Positions 33,497-41,237 of a stretch of 64,000 nt of DNA are shown in pieces. The stretch spans positions 1-64,000 of the forward strand of contig JAAFJP010000002.1 of NCBI GenBank assembly GCA_013298125.1. The letters are read 5' to 3'. The position numbers were made by a program, and so were the translations under genes. A model generated the notes under the pieces. That model did not search any database. It saw only the letters and a list, made by a program, of their open reading frames with translations, and was not told the DNA's origin. Numbering within the stretch: position 1 is the stretch's first letter; the number at the start of each line of letters is the position of its first letter. The DNA comes from Cytophagales bacterium (GTDB lineage Bacteria > Bacteroidota > Bacteroidia > Cytophagales > Spirosomataceae).

Positions 33497-35049
33497 ATAC
33501 AGACATATTGATAATCGGCAGTGGTCCAGTTGGGGCAACTTATGCACGATTAATTTCCGAATCAAAACCCGATGCTAAAATCTTAATGATTGATGCTGGA
33601 CCAAAGATTTCGGATAAAATTGGTCAGCATACAAAAAACATTTCCGACCAAAAGGCAATGGAAAAGGCACAGATTCTTTCGCAAGGACCAAAGAAAACAC
33701 CTTACCCGATGATTTCTGTGGCAGAACGGGCAATGGCTGTTCAACGTGGCGAACTAAGTGCTGATGTACTGGCAAGGGCAGGAACGCATTTGGTTTTAGA
33801 CCAAATAGAAGACATTAAAAACAATGAAATGCCTTCTATTTCCATGTCCACAAACATTGGCGGTATGGGGGTTCATTGGACTTGTGCCTGCCCAACGCCA
33901 GGTAATGGCGAGCGAATTCCGATTATTCCGACACATGAAATGGACGAATCTCTTGCCAAAGCACGAGAGATACTAAACGTAACGCAAGAGGCATTTCCGA
34001 GTTCGCCCGAAAGTGTAACGATTTTGAATATTCTCAATCAAACATTGGGTACAAACCACTCACCAAATCGTCAGGCACAGCCCATGCCCTTGGCTTGTAA
34101 AACTGACGAAGTGGGCAATCGCTATTGGACAGCCACTGATGTTATTTTGGGAGTAACAATGGATAATCCAAATTTTGAAATCCGTTCAGATACCATTTGT
34201 CGTAAACTTAATCATGAAAATGGTAAAGTAATAGGGGCGGAAATCGAAAATATTGTTTCGGGTGAAAAAGAAACTATCAATGCAAAAATCGTAATTGTAG
34301 CTGCCGACCCATTACGTACACCACAGCTACTGTGGGCATCAAATATTCGTCCAAAAGCGTTAGGTCATTACCTTAATGAACACCCATTTGTTTTTACGTT
34401 TGTAGAATTGGATAAAGATTTGGTAAAAAATTATTCTCAAAATCGAAAAGTCGAGTGCGACCCCAGCCAAATCGAAAATCGAAAATCGAAAGACCCAACC
34501 ATTGGCGTTTTCTTGGTACCATTCGATGCACCCAATCATCCATTTCACGGGCAAGTCATGCACATGGATTTCTCACCGATGAAAACAACTGTCAGTGATG
34601 ATTCAAAACACATAGTTGGTTTGGGCTGGGGGTGTTTGAAAGAATCAAACTTTGAGGATTGTATTGTTTTTTCTGAATCAGAAAAAGATTACCTTGGTAT
34701 GCCAAAAATGAATTTTAAATTTCATTATACCGAAAACGACCTTGCCACAATTGAAGCTGCCAGAGTATTTCAAACAAAAGTAGTAAGGCTGTTTGGAAAA
34801 GAAATAAAAGATGGTAGTCAAACAGTCATGCCTGCGGGAACGTCCCTACATTACGAAGGCACAACTCGGATGGGCATAGAAAACGATGGAGAATCGGTTT
34901 GTAATACTCACTCCCAAGTTTGGGGTTTTGAAAACTTATTTGTGGGTGGAAATGGCGTTATCCCCATAGCCACAGCATCTAATCCAACGCTTACGAGTGT
35001 AGCTTTGGCGGTGCGTTCTTGTGAAAAAATTATAGAATTATTAAGGTAA
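33493..35049 (+). CDS. GMC/pyranose-oxidase-like FAD sugar oxidoreductase
   Basis: 518 aa. FAD fold DILIIGSGPVGATYARLISE, flavin-contact segment STNIGGMGVHWTCACPTPG, and C-terminal substrate/FAD part SLHYEGTTRMG and FVGGNGVIPIATASNPTLTS with the catalytic His/Asn region. This is the pyranose 2-oxidase-like branch of GMC oxidoreductases, which includes CarA-type FAD enzymes that oxidise the sugar 3-hydroxyl of C-glycosides to activate them for deglycosidation. It overlaps alpha copy 2 by 4 nt. Odd: near residues 325-333 the gene contains a repeated AATCGAA tract that encodes QIENRKSK and looks like an in-frame repeat insertion. Confidence 0.87.
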   Translation: MNTDILIIGSGPVGATYARLISESKPDAKILMIDAGPKISDKIGQHTKNISDQKAMEKAQILSQGPKKTPYPMISVAERAMAVQRGELSADVLARAGTHLVLDQIEDIKNNEMPSISMSTNIGGMGVHWTCACPTPGNGERIPIIPTHEMDESLAKAREILNVTQEAFPSSPESVTILNILNQTLGTNHSPNRQAQPMPLACKTDEVGNRYWTATDVILGVTMDNPNFEIRSDTICRKLNHENGKVIGAEIENIVSGEKETINAKIVIVAADPLRTPQLLWASNIRPKALGHYLNEHPFVFTFVELDKDLVKNYSQNRKVECDPSQIENRKSKDPTIGVFLVPFDAPNHPFHGQVMHMDFSPMKTTVSDDSKHIVGLGWGCLKESNFEDCIVFSESEKDYLGMPKMNFKFHYTENDLATIEAARVFQTKVVRLFGKEIKDGSQTVMPAGTSLHYEGTTRMGIENDGESVCNTHSQVWGFENLFVGGNGVIPIATASNPTLTSVALAVRSCEKIIELLR

Positions 35050-35060
35050 TTTTGAGTACC

Positions 35061-35987
35061 ATGTCGAAAATTGATAAAATACCTACTTTTAACCCTTATG
35101 AGTTAAAATTAAACCTGTATCAGGATATTATTGACCATTCTTCCACTTTTTTTACGAATACACATCATCTTTTTCATATTAATCGTATAGAAGATTATAT
35201 GAAAATTGTCCATTTCCCTAAACCATCTGACTTGCTTCCTCATAGATTGACAGTTTTTAGTTTATTTTTTTTGACCAAAGGGTCAAGTCGAAGAAGTAAA
35301 GGGTTAGATTCCTTTGATTTTGATGAAAATACCTTCTTTTTCGTACCCGCTCATCAAATAACAACGCACGAATTTATTAGCAAAGATGTAGCGGGTTTTT
35401 ATTGCCATTTTAATCTTGAAATACTCACTACACACATTAATGAAAAAGATTTAATCAATGAATTTTCTTTTTTAGATTTCAATACTTCCCCTTTGGTTTC
35501 CATTAACGAAGAAGCAAAAACTCATATCACGCCACTACTCGAACGCCTTTTGGCGGAGTACAAGGCAGGAGAAAATGGTCGGAATGATATACTGAGAATT
35601 TACCTGCTGGCTCTTTTTACTGAGTTAAAACCTTTCGTAGAAAACAAAGTTGTCAGCTCATCAAATTCCGCTTCTCAAATTACATTACAGTATAAAAAAG
35701 CACTTTCGCAAAATATTTATTCAAAAAATAAAATAACTGATTATGCCGAATTACTCTATATTTCGCCGAATCATTTGAATAAATGCGTAAAAAAAACGAT
35801 AGGAAAATCGGCACATGATTTACTCAACGAAATGCTTTTACTTGAAGCAAAGGTTTTGTTGAAACAAACCAATCTGAACATAACAGAAATAGCTCATAAA
35901 ATTGGTAAAAACGAAACAAGTGACTTTGCCAGGTTTTTTAAAACTCAAACGGGTATGCGACCAAGCGAGTATCGAGAGTTATCGTAA
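35061..35987 (+). CDS. AraC-family transcriptional regulator (paralogue 2)
   Basis: 308 aa from ATG 35061 (a TTG three codons upstream is possible). Cupin-like sensor (FHINRIEDYMKIVHFPKP, KGSSRRSKGLDSFDF, FFVPAHQITTHEF) plus the AraC DNA-binding domain (ITDYAELLYISPNHLNKCVKKTI, LNITEIAHKIGKNETSDFARFFKTQTGM). It is a close paralogue of the regulator at 13.8-14.7 kb, and the same 18-bp candidate operator follows each. It lies between the deglycosidase module and the ring-cleavage genes, so it probably controls one or both. Confidence 0.92.
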   Translation: MSKIDKIPTFNPYELKLNLYQDIIDHSSTFFTNTHHLFHINRIEDYMKIVHFPKPSDLLPHRLTVFSLFFLTKGSSRRSKGLDSFDFDENTFFFVPAHQITTHEFISKDVAGFYCHFNLEILTTHINEKDLINEFSFLDFNTSPLVSINEEAKTHITPLLERLLAEYKAGENGRNDILRIYLLALFTELKPFVENKVVSSSNSASQITLQYKKALSQNIYSKNKITDYAELLYISPNHLNKCVKKTIGKSAHDLLNEMLLLEAKVLLKQTNLNITEIAHKIGKNETSDFARFFKTQTGMRPSEYRELS

Positions 35988-36029
35988 TTTTACATTAATT
36001 TATGTTTTTAGTAGATAAATTAATCGTGA

Positions 36030-36092
36030 TTGATTTTGAATAGTATTAGCTTTAAAATGATTCTTAAAAAATATTAATCTATTGTATTTTTG
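36030..36092 (+). promoter_or_regulatory. Candidate AraC operator (copy 2) and -7 element
   Basis: TTGATTTTGAATAGTATT (36030-36047) is identical to 14666-14683. Downstream, TATTTTTG (36085-36092) fits the TAnnTTTG -7 consensus, 35 nt before the dioxygenase ATG. No TTTG stands at the proper -33 distance, which is what an activator-dependent promoter would look like. Confidence 0.5.
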
Positions 36093-36126
36093 TTTATTAA
36101 TTAATTGAATAATAAAACATAATAGT

Positions 36127-37113
36127 ATGGCAAAAAATCCACATTATTTATCACAAATGGCTCACGTGGAGCTACTGAGTACAAACCTTGAAGAAACAGC
36201 CCGTTTTTATACAGAAATAGTTGGAATGGATGAAACCGCCAGAGACGAAAACTCATCTTATTTAAGAGCATGGGGAGATTATTTTCTTTACACTTTGAAG
36301 ATTACGCAATCTGATAAAAAAGGCTTAGGAACAATCGGATGGCGGGCTGATAGTGAGGAAGCCTTGACGGATTGTGTTCAATTTTTAGAAAGCACTGGCA
36401 ACGGAATTGGTTGGGTTGAAGCCGACAAAGGCAGAGGAAAAGCATACCGTTTCAAAACCACCGAAGGCATCACTCACGAAGTCTTTTGGGATGTAAAATG
36501 GCTACGAGAAACGGGCGAAAAAGGAAGCAAATTTGCAGACCGTTATGCCAGTAATCGTAGGAAAGGAGCTTGCCCACGCCGTTTTGACCATGTTACGTAC
36601 TTAGTAGCCAAAGGTAGTTATGCTTTTGGTGAAAAGCCTTTTTGGCAAGGAATGGGCTTGAAAAACCCTGATGAGATTCGCTTAGAAGACCATATTCCTG
36701 CCATCGGTGGACTTTGGACAATCGGGAATCTTTCGCACGATATTGCCGTGTTCTCAGACCCAAATCTTCCCGAAGGACAAGGCATTTTGAATCATATATG
36801 TTACAACGTAGATAGTCGTGAGGAGGTACTTTTAGCCTTAGATTGGTTCGTCGAAAATGGATACACAAGTGTATGGGGAGCTCCAACTCGACACAAAGCG
36901 GATGAAGGTTTTTTCTTTTACATAATGGAACCTCACACGGGGATTTTATTAGAAATTTATGCCTGTGCAAGACTAATTTTCGCCCCAGACCACGGTCCAG
37001 ACATTCATTATTTAAAAGACAATCCAAACGATGCTTGGGGACTTACAAATCCTTTTGCGGAGGCTGCAAAAAGTGGCAAAGTAGGGGGAATTGTTAAACC
37101 TGTGGATATCTAG
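36127..37113 (+). CDS. VOC-family extradiol ring-cleavage dioxygenase
   Basis: 328-aa two-domain vicinal-oxygen-chelate protein of catechol 2,3-dioxygenase type. The N-terminal domain starts AHVELLSTNLEETARFY. Iron ligands in the second domain are His155 (RFDHVTYLV), His223 (LNHICYNV) and Glu276 (LLEIYA), the complete 2-His-1-Glu triad. It should cleave a catechol-type ring next to the hydroxyls with O2. It is followed by a C-C hydrolase-like protein, an FAD monooxygenase and an FAA hydrolase, the parts needed to open the flavonoid A ring as in the Herbaspirillum naringenin (fde) route; the actual substrate is inferred. Confidence 0.9.
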   Translation: MAKNPHYLSQMAHVELLSTNLEETARFYTEIVGMDETARDENSSYLRAWGDYFLYTLKITQSDKKGLGTIGWRADSEEALTDCVQFLESTGNGIGWVEADKGRGKAYRFKTTEGITHEVFWDVKWLRETGEKGSKFADRYASNRRKGACPRRFDHVTYLVAKGSYAFGEKPFWQGMGLKNPDEIRLEDHIPAIGGLWTIGNLSHDIAVFSDPNLPEGQGILNHICYNVDSREEVLLALDWFVENGYTSVWGAPTRHKADEGFFFYIMEPHTGILLEIYACARLIFAPDHGPDIHYLKDNPNDAWGLTNPFAEAAKSGKVGGIVKPVDI

Positions 37114-37258
37114 TTTATTGGTTACTGATTTATCGGTTTATTGGTAACTGGTTTATTAGTTATCAATAAATTGAAAAATTCATTTAGCAGTAATCATACA
37201 ACAAATAAACCAGTTACCAATAAACCAATTTACCAATAAACCAGTAACCAATAAACTA
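37111..37258. repeat. Inverted repeat of TTTATTGG units, left of the S23-type gene
   Basis: The arm at 37111-37160 (TAGTTTATTGGTTACTG, then GGTTTATTGGTAACTGG) pairs with 37204-37258 (CCAGTTACCAATAAACC, then CCAGTAACCAATAAACTA). The first TAG is the dioxygenase stop codon, so the element abuts the gene exactly. Confidence 0.8.
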
Positions 37259-37273
37259 ATCACAAATTACAAG

Positions 37274-37654
37274 ATGAATTTTACAGATTTAGAGGTTTAT
37301 AAAGAGTGTCGTCAATTACGAATTGGAATATCATTGATAGTAAAAACAAACTTTCCATCAGATGAAAAATATAAGTTATCAGACCAGATTTTAAGATGTT
37401 CAAGAAGTATAACAGCAAATATTGCAGAAGGTCATGGACGCTATTATTTCAAAGAAAATATACAATTTTGTAGAGTTTCGAGAGGGTCATTATCTGAAAC
37501 ATTAGAACATTTAATTACAGCTTATGACGAAAAATATATTTCGGAGGAAATTTTAGTAGAATATAAAGCAAAGTTAGATACTTGTGGTCGGTTGTTAAAT
37601 GGCTACATTAATTTTCTTAAAAAACAACAAAAACCAAAGGATGAAGATGGTTGA
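37274..37654 (+). CDS. Four-helix-bundle protein (23S rRNA IVS/S23 type)
   Basis: 126-aa protein of the S23/IVS-encoded four-helix-bundle family: FTDLEVYKECRQLRIGISL, EKYKLSDQILRCSRSITANI, AEGHGRYYFKENIQFCRVSR and SLSETLEHLITAYDE. The same fold is used by Avd, the accessory protein of diversity-generating retroelements. It has no catabolic role, it splits the dioxygenase from the hydrolase gene, and both sides carry inverted repeats made of the same TTTATTGG unit. It therefore looks like cargo of, or helper for, a small repeat element. No rRNA gene or reverse transcriptase is nearby. Confidence 0.9.
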   Translation: MNFTDLEVYKECRQLRIGISLIVKTNFPSDEKYKLSDQILRCSRSITANIAEGHGRYYFKENIQFCRVSRGSLSETLEHLITAYDEKYISEEILVEYKAKLDTCGRLLNGYINFLKKQQKPKDEDG

Positions 37655-37808
37655 GTGGTTATTGGTAGAGTGGTTTATTGGTTATTGGTTTATATAGAAA
37701 ATGGATATAAGAAACAGTAAAATAGTTGCCTTTAATTTTCCAATAAACTAATAAACTACTCAACCAATAAACCAATAAACCAATAAACTAATAAACCAAT
37801 AAACCAAA
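37649..37808. repeat. Inverted repeat of TTTATTGG units, right of the S23-type gene
   Basis: Left arm 37649-37692 (GGTTGAGTGGTTATTGG, then GGTTTATTGGTTATTGG) pairs loosely with 37739-37808, which contains six or more CCAATAAAC units. It overlaps the end of the four-helix-bundle gene and stops 7 nt before the hydrolase start codon. Confidence 0.75.
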
Positions 37809-37814
37809 ATCAAT

Positions 37815-38927
37815 ATGTGGCATTACTTTCCTAATCAATATATGCCGTCTTATCAAGTGAACCGTGCTTTGACACAGGCTCACTACGGTGGCGGAGAATT
37901 TGCTGAAATATTAGAAGTAGCAAGTCAGATTACACCTGGCAACAATGAAACTTTTCATCAGGCTTGGGCAAAAATGGGCGATAAAGTCTATGATTTAGCG
38001 GAAGACTTTGCTAAAAATGGCAATGACGTTTCCGCTCGTAGAACTTATTTACGGGCTTTCAATTATCTCCGTACTTCCGAATTTTTCTTAGTACCCAGTG
38101 ATAATCGCAAATTGCCTTCATATCTGAAAGCCCGTGATTCTTTCATCAAAGCCATTCATCGTTTTGAGCATAAACCTTTGCAAGTGGAAGTTCCTTTTGA
38201 AGGGACAACTTTATCAGGGTATTTGTTTGCCCCCGTTGGTATAAAAAAACCTCCCGTTATGATAATGTTTGGTGGCTTGGATAGTTTGGCGGAGGAGCTT
38301 TATTTTGGCATTTCTCAACATCTTAATGAACGAGGAATCGCTTTATTGGCAGTTGATGGTCCAGGGCAAGGGGCATCTTTACGCTTAAAACACATTCTCA
38401 CACGCTTTGATTTTGAAGTGGCAGGAACGGCAGTATTAGATTGGGTAATAGAAAATCTGAAAGAAAATGTGGATGTTACACGTATAGGAATCGGGGCGGT
38501 TTCAATGGGAGGATATATGGCAGCTCGTTGTGCGGCTTTTGAACCAAGATTCAAGGTCTGTATGATATTTGGGGCGGTTTGGTCGTATTATGACATTTGG
38601 AAAAACCGTCCAAATAATCATCCTTTGGCAGAAATTGTGAAACATATCGTGGGTGCTGAAACAATGGAAGATGCACGTGAAAGGTTGAAAAAATTTACCT
38701 TAGATGGTGTTGCAGAAAAAATTACAATGCCTACCTACGTATTACACGGGGGCGATGACCGACAAAATTTTGTAGAAAATGCTCACAAAATGCGAGATGC
38801 TTTAACCTGCAAAAATGTGGTTGAAATCGTACCAGAAGGAGAAAGCGGTTCGGCTCATTGTTGTATTGATGATTTTACGAAGACTTTTAATATGTACGAT
38901 TGGATTGCAAAGGAGATAAAGAAATAA
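37815..38927 (+). CDS. Alpha/beta hydrolase, 2,6-dihydropseudooxynicotine hydrolase-like
   Basis: 370 aa with an extra N-terminal helical domain (about residues 1-125) before the alpha/beta fold. Nucleophile Ser230 in GAVSMGGY, acid Asp in HGGDDRQNF and His in SAHCCIDDF form the triad; PPVMIMFGGLDS is the oxyanion strand. This architecture is that of FrsA/DHPON-type hydrolases, which cut C-C bonds in 1,3-diketone-like intermediates. After an extradiol dioxygenase, a C-C hydrolase is the expected next step. The S23-type element separates the two genes, but they share direction. Confidence 0.85.
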   Translation: MWHYFPNQYMPSYQVNRALTQAHYGGGEFAEILEVASQITPGNNETFHQAWAKMGDKVYDLAEDFAKNGNDVSARRTYLRAFNYLRTSEFFLVPSDNRKLPSYLKARDSFIKAIHRFEHKPLQVEVPFEGTTLSGYLFAPVGIKKPPVMIMFGGLDSLAEELYFGISQHLNERGIALLAVDGPGQGASLRLKHILTRFDFEVAGTAVLDWVIENLKENVDVTRIGIGAVSMGGYMAARCAAFEPRFKVCMIFGAVWSYYDIWKNRPNNHPLAEIVKHIVGAETMEDARERLKKFTLDGVAEKITMPTYVLHGGDDRQNFVENAHKMRDALTCKNVVEIVPEGESGSAHCCIDDFTKTFNMYDWIAKEIKK

Positions 38928-38939
38928 ACAAATATTGAT

Positions 38940-40070
38940 ATGAAAAAAATCTTGATTGTTGGCGGTGGTTTGGGCGGTCAATCCGTTGCAATAGCCCTGA
39001 GAAAGATAAATATTGAGGCTGAAATTGTTGAAATAAACACGTCATTTAATGTTTATGGTGTAGGTATAATTCAGCAAGCCAATGCTTTACGGGCTTTGGA
39101 TACTATTGGCGTTGGACAAGAAGCCATCCGTAGAGGGTCGCCTTACGGTCAGGTAAAAATGTGTCTTCCGCATGGGCATCAAATTGGTTTAGCTGGTCCG
39201 CCTCCATCCGAAAAATACCCAAGTCATAATGGAATTTCTCGTAAACTTCTCCACGATATTTTGTTTGAAGAAGCCAATAAATTAGGCGTAATCTATCGAA
39301 TGGGCTTAACTGTGGCAACATTAGACCAAAAATCCGATGGTGTTCAAGTTACTTTTATAGACGGTTCAGAAGGTTTTTATGATATCGTAGTTGCTGCCGA
39401 TGGGATTAATTCCAAAGTTAGAAATATGGTTTTTGGCGAATCTAAACCCCGTTATGTTGGGCTTTCTGTTTGGCGTTATCCATTCAAAAGACACGAAGAT
39501 TTGGACACAGGATATATGTATTTTGGCAAAAAAAGCAAGGTTGGATTCATTCCAATGACCGCCGACACCATGTATATGTTTGTGGTAACGGCAGAAGGCG
39601 AAGACAACCCAATCATTCCCGAAAATGAGCTTGTTTCAAGACTAAAATCATGTTTAAAAGAATATCCAGTTAAAATTGCTCAGGATGCGATGGAGCAAGT
39701 TACGGATGCAAAATTGGTTAATTATCGCCCACTCGAAGCCCTGCGATTGCATGCCCCGTGGCATAAAGGAAGAGTGGTAGTTTTAGGAGATGCAGCTCAC
39801 GCCACCATTCCACAATTAGGTTCTGGGGCGGCTTTGGCAATTGAAGATGCTGTGGTTTTGGCAGAAGAAATCCAAAAAGGAGGAGACGTTTCTGATATTT
39901 TTGATGCCTACATGAAACGCCGATTTGACCGTTGTATGATGGTCGTAAATGCCTCTGAGACATTAGGCGAGTGGGAATTAATGGAATTTCAAGGAAAATC
40001 ATTACCCGAAGGTGCAAATGCTGGGGCATTAATGGGAAGAACAATTGGAGCTTTGGCAGCACCGATTTGA
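38940..40070 (+). CDS. FAD-dependent aromatic monooxygenase
   Basis: 376-aa single-component flavin hydroxylase (PHBH class). FAD fold ILIVGGGLGGQSVAIALRK, central VVAADGINSKVRNMVFGE (the DG motif) and GRVVVLGDAAHATIPQLGSG with the GD motif. Such enzymes add OH ortho or para to a phenolic hydroxyl using NAD(P)H and O2. Next to an extradiol dioxygenase, this is the predicted preparatory hydroxylation that creates a catechol, as FdeE does for naringenin at C8. Cytoplasmic. About 150 nt of unstructured spacer with CCAATCAACCAATT-type repeats precedes the next gene. Confidence 0.88.
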   Translation: MKKILIVGGGLGGQSVAIALRKINIEAEIVEINTSFNVYGVGIIQQANALRALDTIGVGQEAIRRGSPYGQVKMCLPHGHQIGLAGPPPSEKYPSHNGISRKLLHDILFEEANKLGVIYRMGLTVATLDQKSDGVQVTFIDGSEGFYDIVVAADGINSKVRNMVFGESKPRYVGLSVWRYPFKRHEDLDTGYMYFGKKSKVGFIPMTADTMYMFVVTAEGEDNPIIPENELVSRLKSCLKEYPVKIAQDAMEQVTDAKLVNYRPLEALRLHAPWHKGRVVVLGDAAHATIPQLGSGAALAIEDAVVLAEEIQKGGDVSDIFDAYMKRRFDRCMMVVNASETLGEWELMEFQGKSLPEGANAGALMGRTIGALAAPI

Positions 40071-40220
40071 TACAAATGAGGAGTTGTTAAGTTTTAAGTC
40101 TGTAAGTTGTTAAGTCGAAAAAGCTCATAAAATATTGATTACCATATACTTACATGGATGAATAATAACTAATTCCCGATAACCAATCAACCAATTTCCA
40201 ATCAACCAATTAACCATTCC

Positions 40221-41177
40221 ATGAAATTAGTAACTTTTAAAAATAAAAAAGGCGAAAGCCGCACAGGTTGGCTTCAAGGCGAAGGCGTGGTCGATATGAA
40301 TTTGGCAAGTTCAGAATTACCAACTGATATGCTCTCTTTCATTGATAATCACGAAGCATATTTTGTGATAATCAAATCATTAGGAGAAGTAAAACCTCAT
40401 TATCAATTAGCTGATATTCAATTGCTTGCCCCTTTGCCGAACCCAAGAAGTTTTAGAGATTTTATTGGTTTTGAACAGCATATGCTCAATGCTTCAAAAT
40501 CTTTTGGACATACTGTCGGACCCATTTGGTACGAAATGCCCATTCATTATTTTACCAATCATCAAGCCATTTATGGACCTGATGATGAAATAAAACGTCC
40601 TGAAAAAGAAACAAAACTTGATATTGAACTCGAATTGGGCGTCGTTATAGGTAAAAAAGGGAAAGATATTAAAGCTGAAAATGCGGAAGATTATATTTTT
40701 GGTTATACCGTTTTTAATGATTGGACTGCAAGAGCAACTCAAAAAGTTGAAATGGGCGGACCACCCTTGGGACCACACAAAGGCAAAGATTTTGCCAATG
40801 CTATCGGACCTTGTATTGTGACAAAAGATGAAATGGAACAATATAAATGTACGATTTCAAAAGAAAATTTTCCCTCACAGCTTCGTTTTCCAGAAGATAA
40901 ATCCGAAAGATTTGACGTAAAAATGACTGCCAAAATTAACGGAGAAGTCATTTGTGAAGGTAATTACAATACGGTCTATTGGGCTTTTCCAGAACAAATT
41001 GAACGGGCTTCTGAAAATAATGTAACGCTTTACCCAGGGGACATGCTTGGTTCTGGAACAGTAGGCTGGGGTAGTTTAATTGAAAATAATTTTTCCGTTC
41101 ATCGTCCACTTGAACCTGGGGATGTGGTTGAGTTGGAAATTGAAGGGATTGGGGTTTTGAGAAATAGGGTAATATAA
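40221..41177 (+). CDS. Fumarylacetoacetate hydrolase family protein
   Basis: 318 aa. N-terminal lid domain (VTFKNKKGESRTGWLQGEGV), then the FAH fold: FRDFIGFEQHM, metal site DIELELGVVIGKKGKDI, VFNDWTARATQ, GPHKGKDFANAIGPCIV and GDMLGSGTVGWGS. Family members hydrolyse, hydrate or decarboxylate 2-oxo/1,3-dioxo acids from ring cleavage using Mg or Mn. In this cluster it would process the ring-fission product after the dioxygenase and C-C hydrolase. Which of the possible reactions it performs cannot be read from the sequence. Confidence 0.9.
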   Translation: MKLVTFKNKKGESRTGWLQGEGVVDMNLASSELPTDMLSFIDNHEAYFVIIKSLGEVKPHYQLADIQLLAPLPNPRSFRDFIGFEQHMLNASKSFGHTVGPIWYEMPIHYFTNHQAIYGPDDEIKRPEKETKLDIELELGVVIGKKGKDIKAENAEDYIFGYTVFNDWTARATQKVEMGGPPLGPHKGKDFANAIGPCIVTKDEMEQYKCTISKENFPSQLRFPEDKSERFDVKMTAKINGEVICEGNYNTVYWAFPEQIERASENNVTLYPGDMLGSGTVGWGSLIENNFSVHRPLEPGDVVELEIEGIGVLRNRVI

Positions 41178-41189
41178 AAAAATTTACAG

Positions 41190-41222
41190 AACGTTGTGAA
41201 GGTTCAAAACCTTCACAACGTT
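41190..41222. repeat. Short intergenic palindrome, GTGAAGGTT type (second copy)
   Basis: Arms AACGTTGTGAAGGTT and AACCTTCACAACGTT around 3 nt; it differs from 11658-11690 by one compensated base pair (AT to GC) in the stem. The paired change keeps the hairpin, suggesting that structure matters. Confidence 0.85.
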
Positions 41223-41237
41223 AGAAAAATAAAAACA

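Noticed and set aside
37274-37654. S23-type gene as part of a 23S rRNA intervening sequence or a diversity-generating retroelement
   Set aside because: No rRNA, reverse transcriptase or template/variable repeat is visible nearby.
37111-37808. CRISPR array from repeated CCAATAAAC units
   Set aside because: Units are short, irregularly spaced, run in both orientations and have no unique spacers; there is no cas gene.
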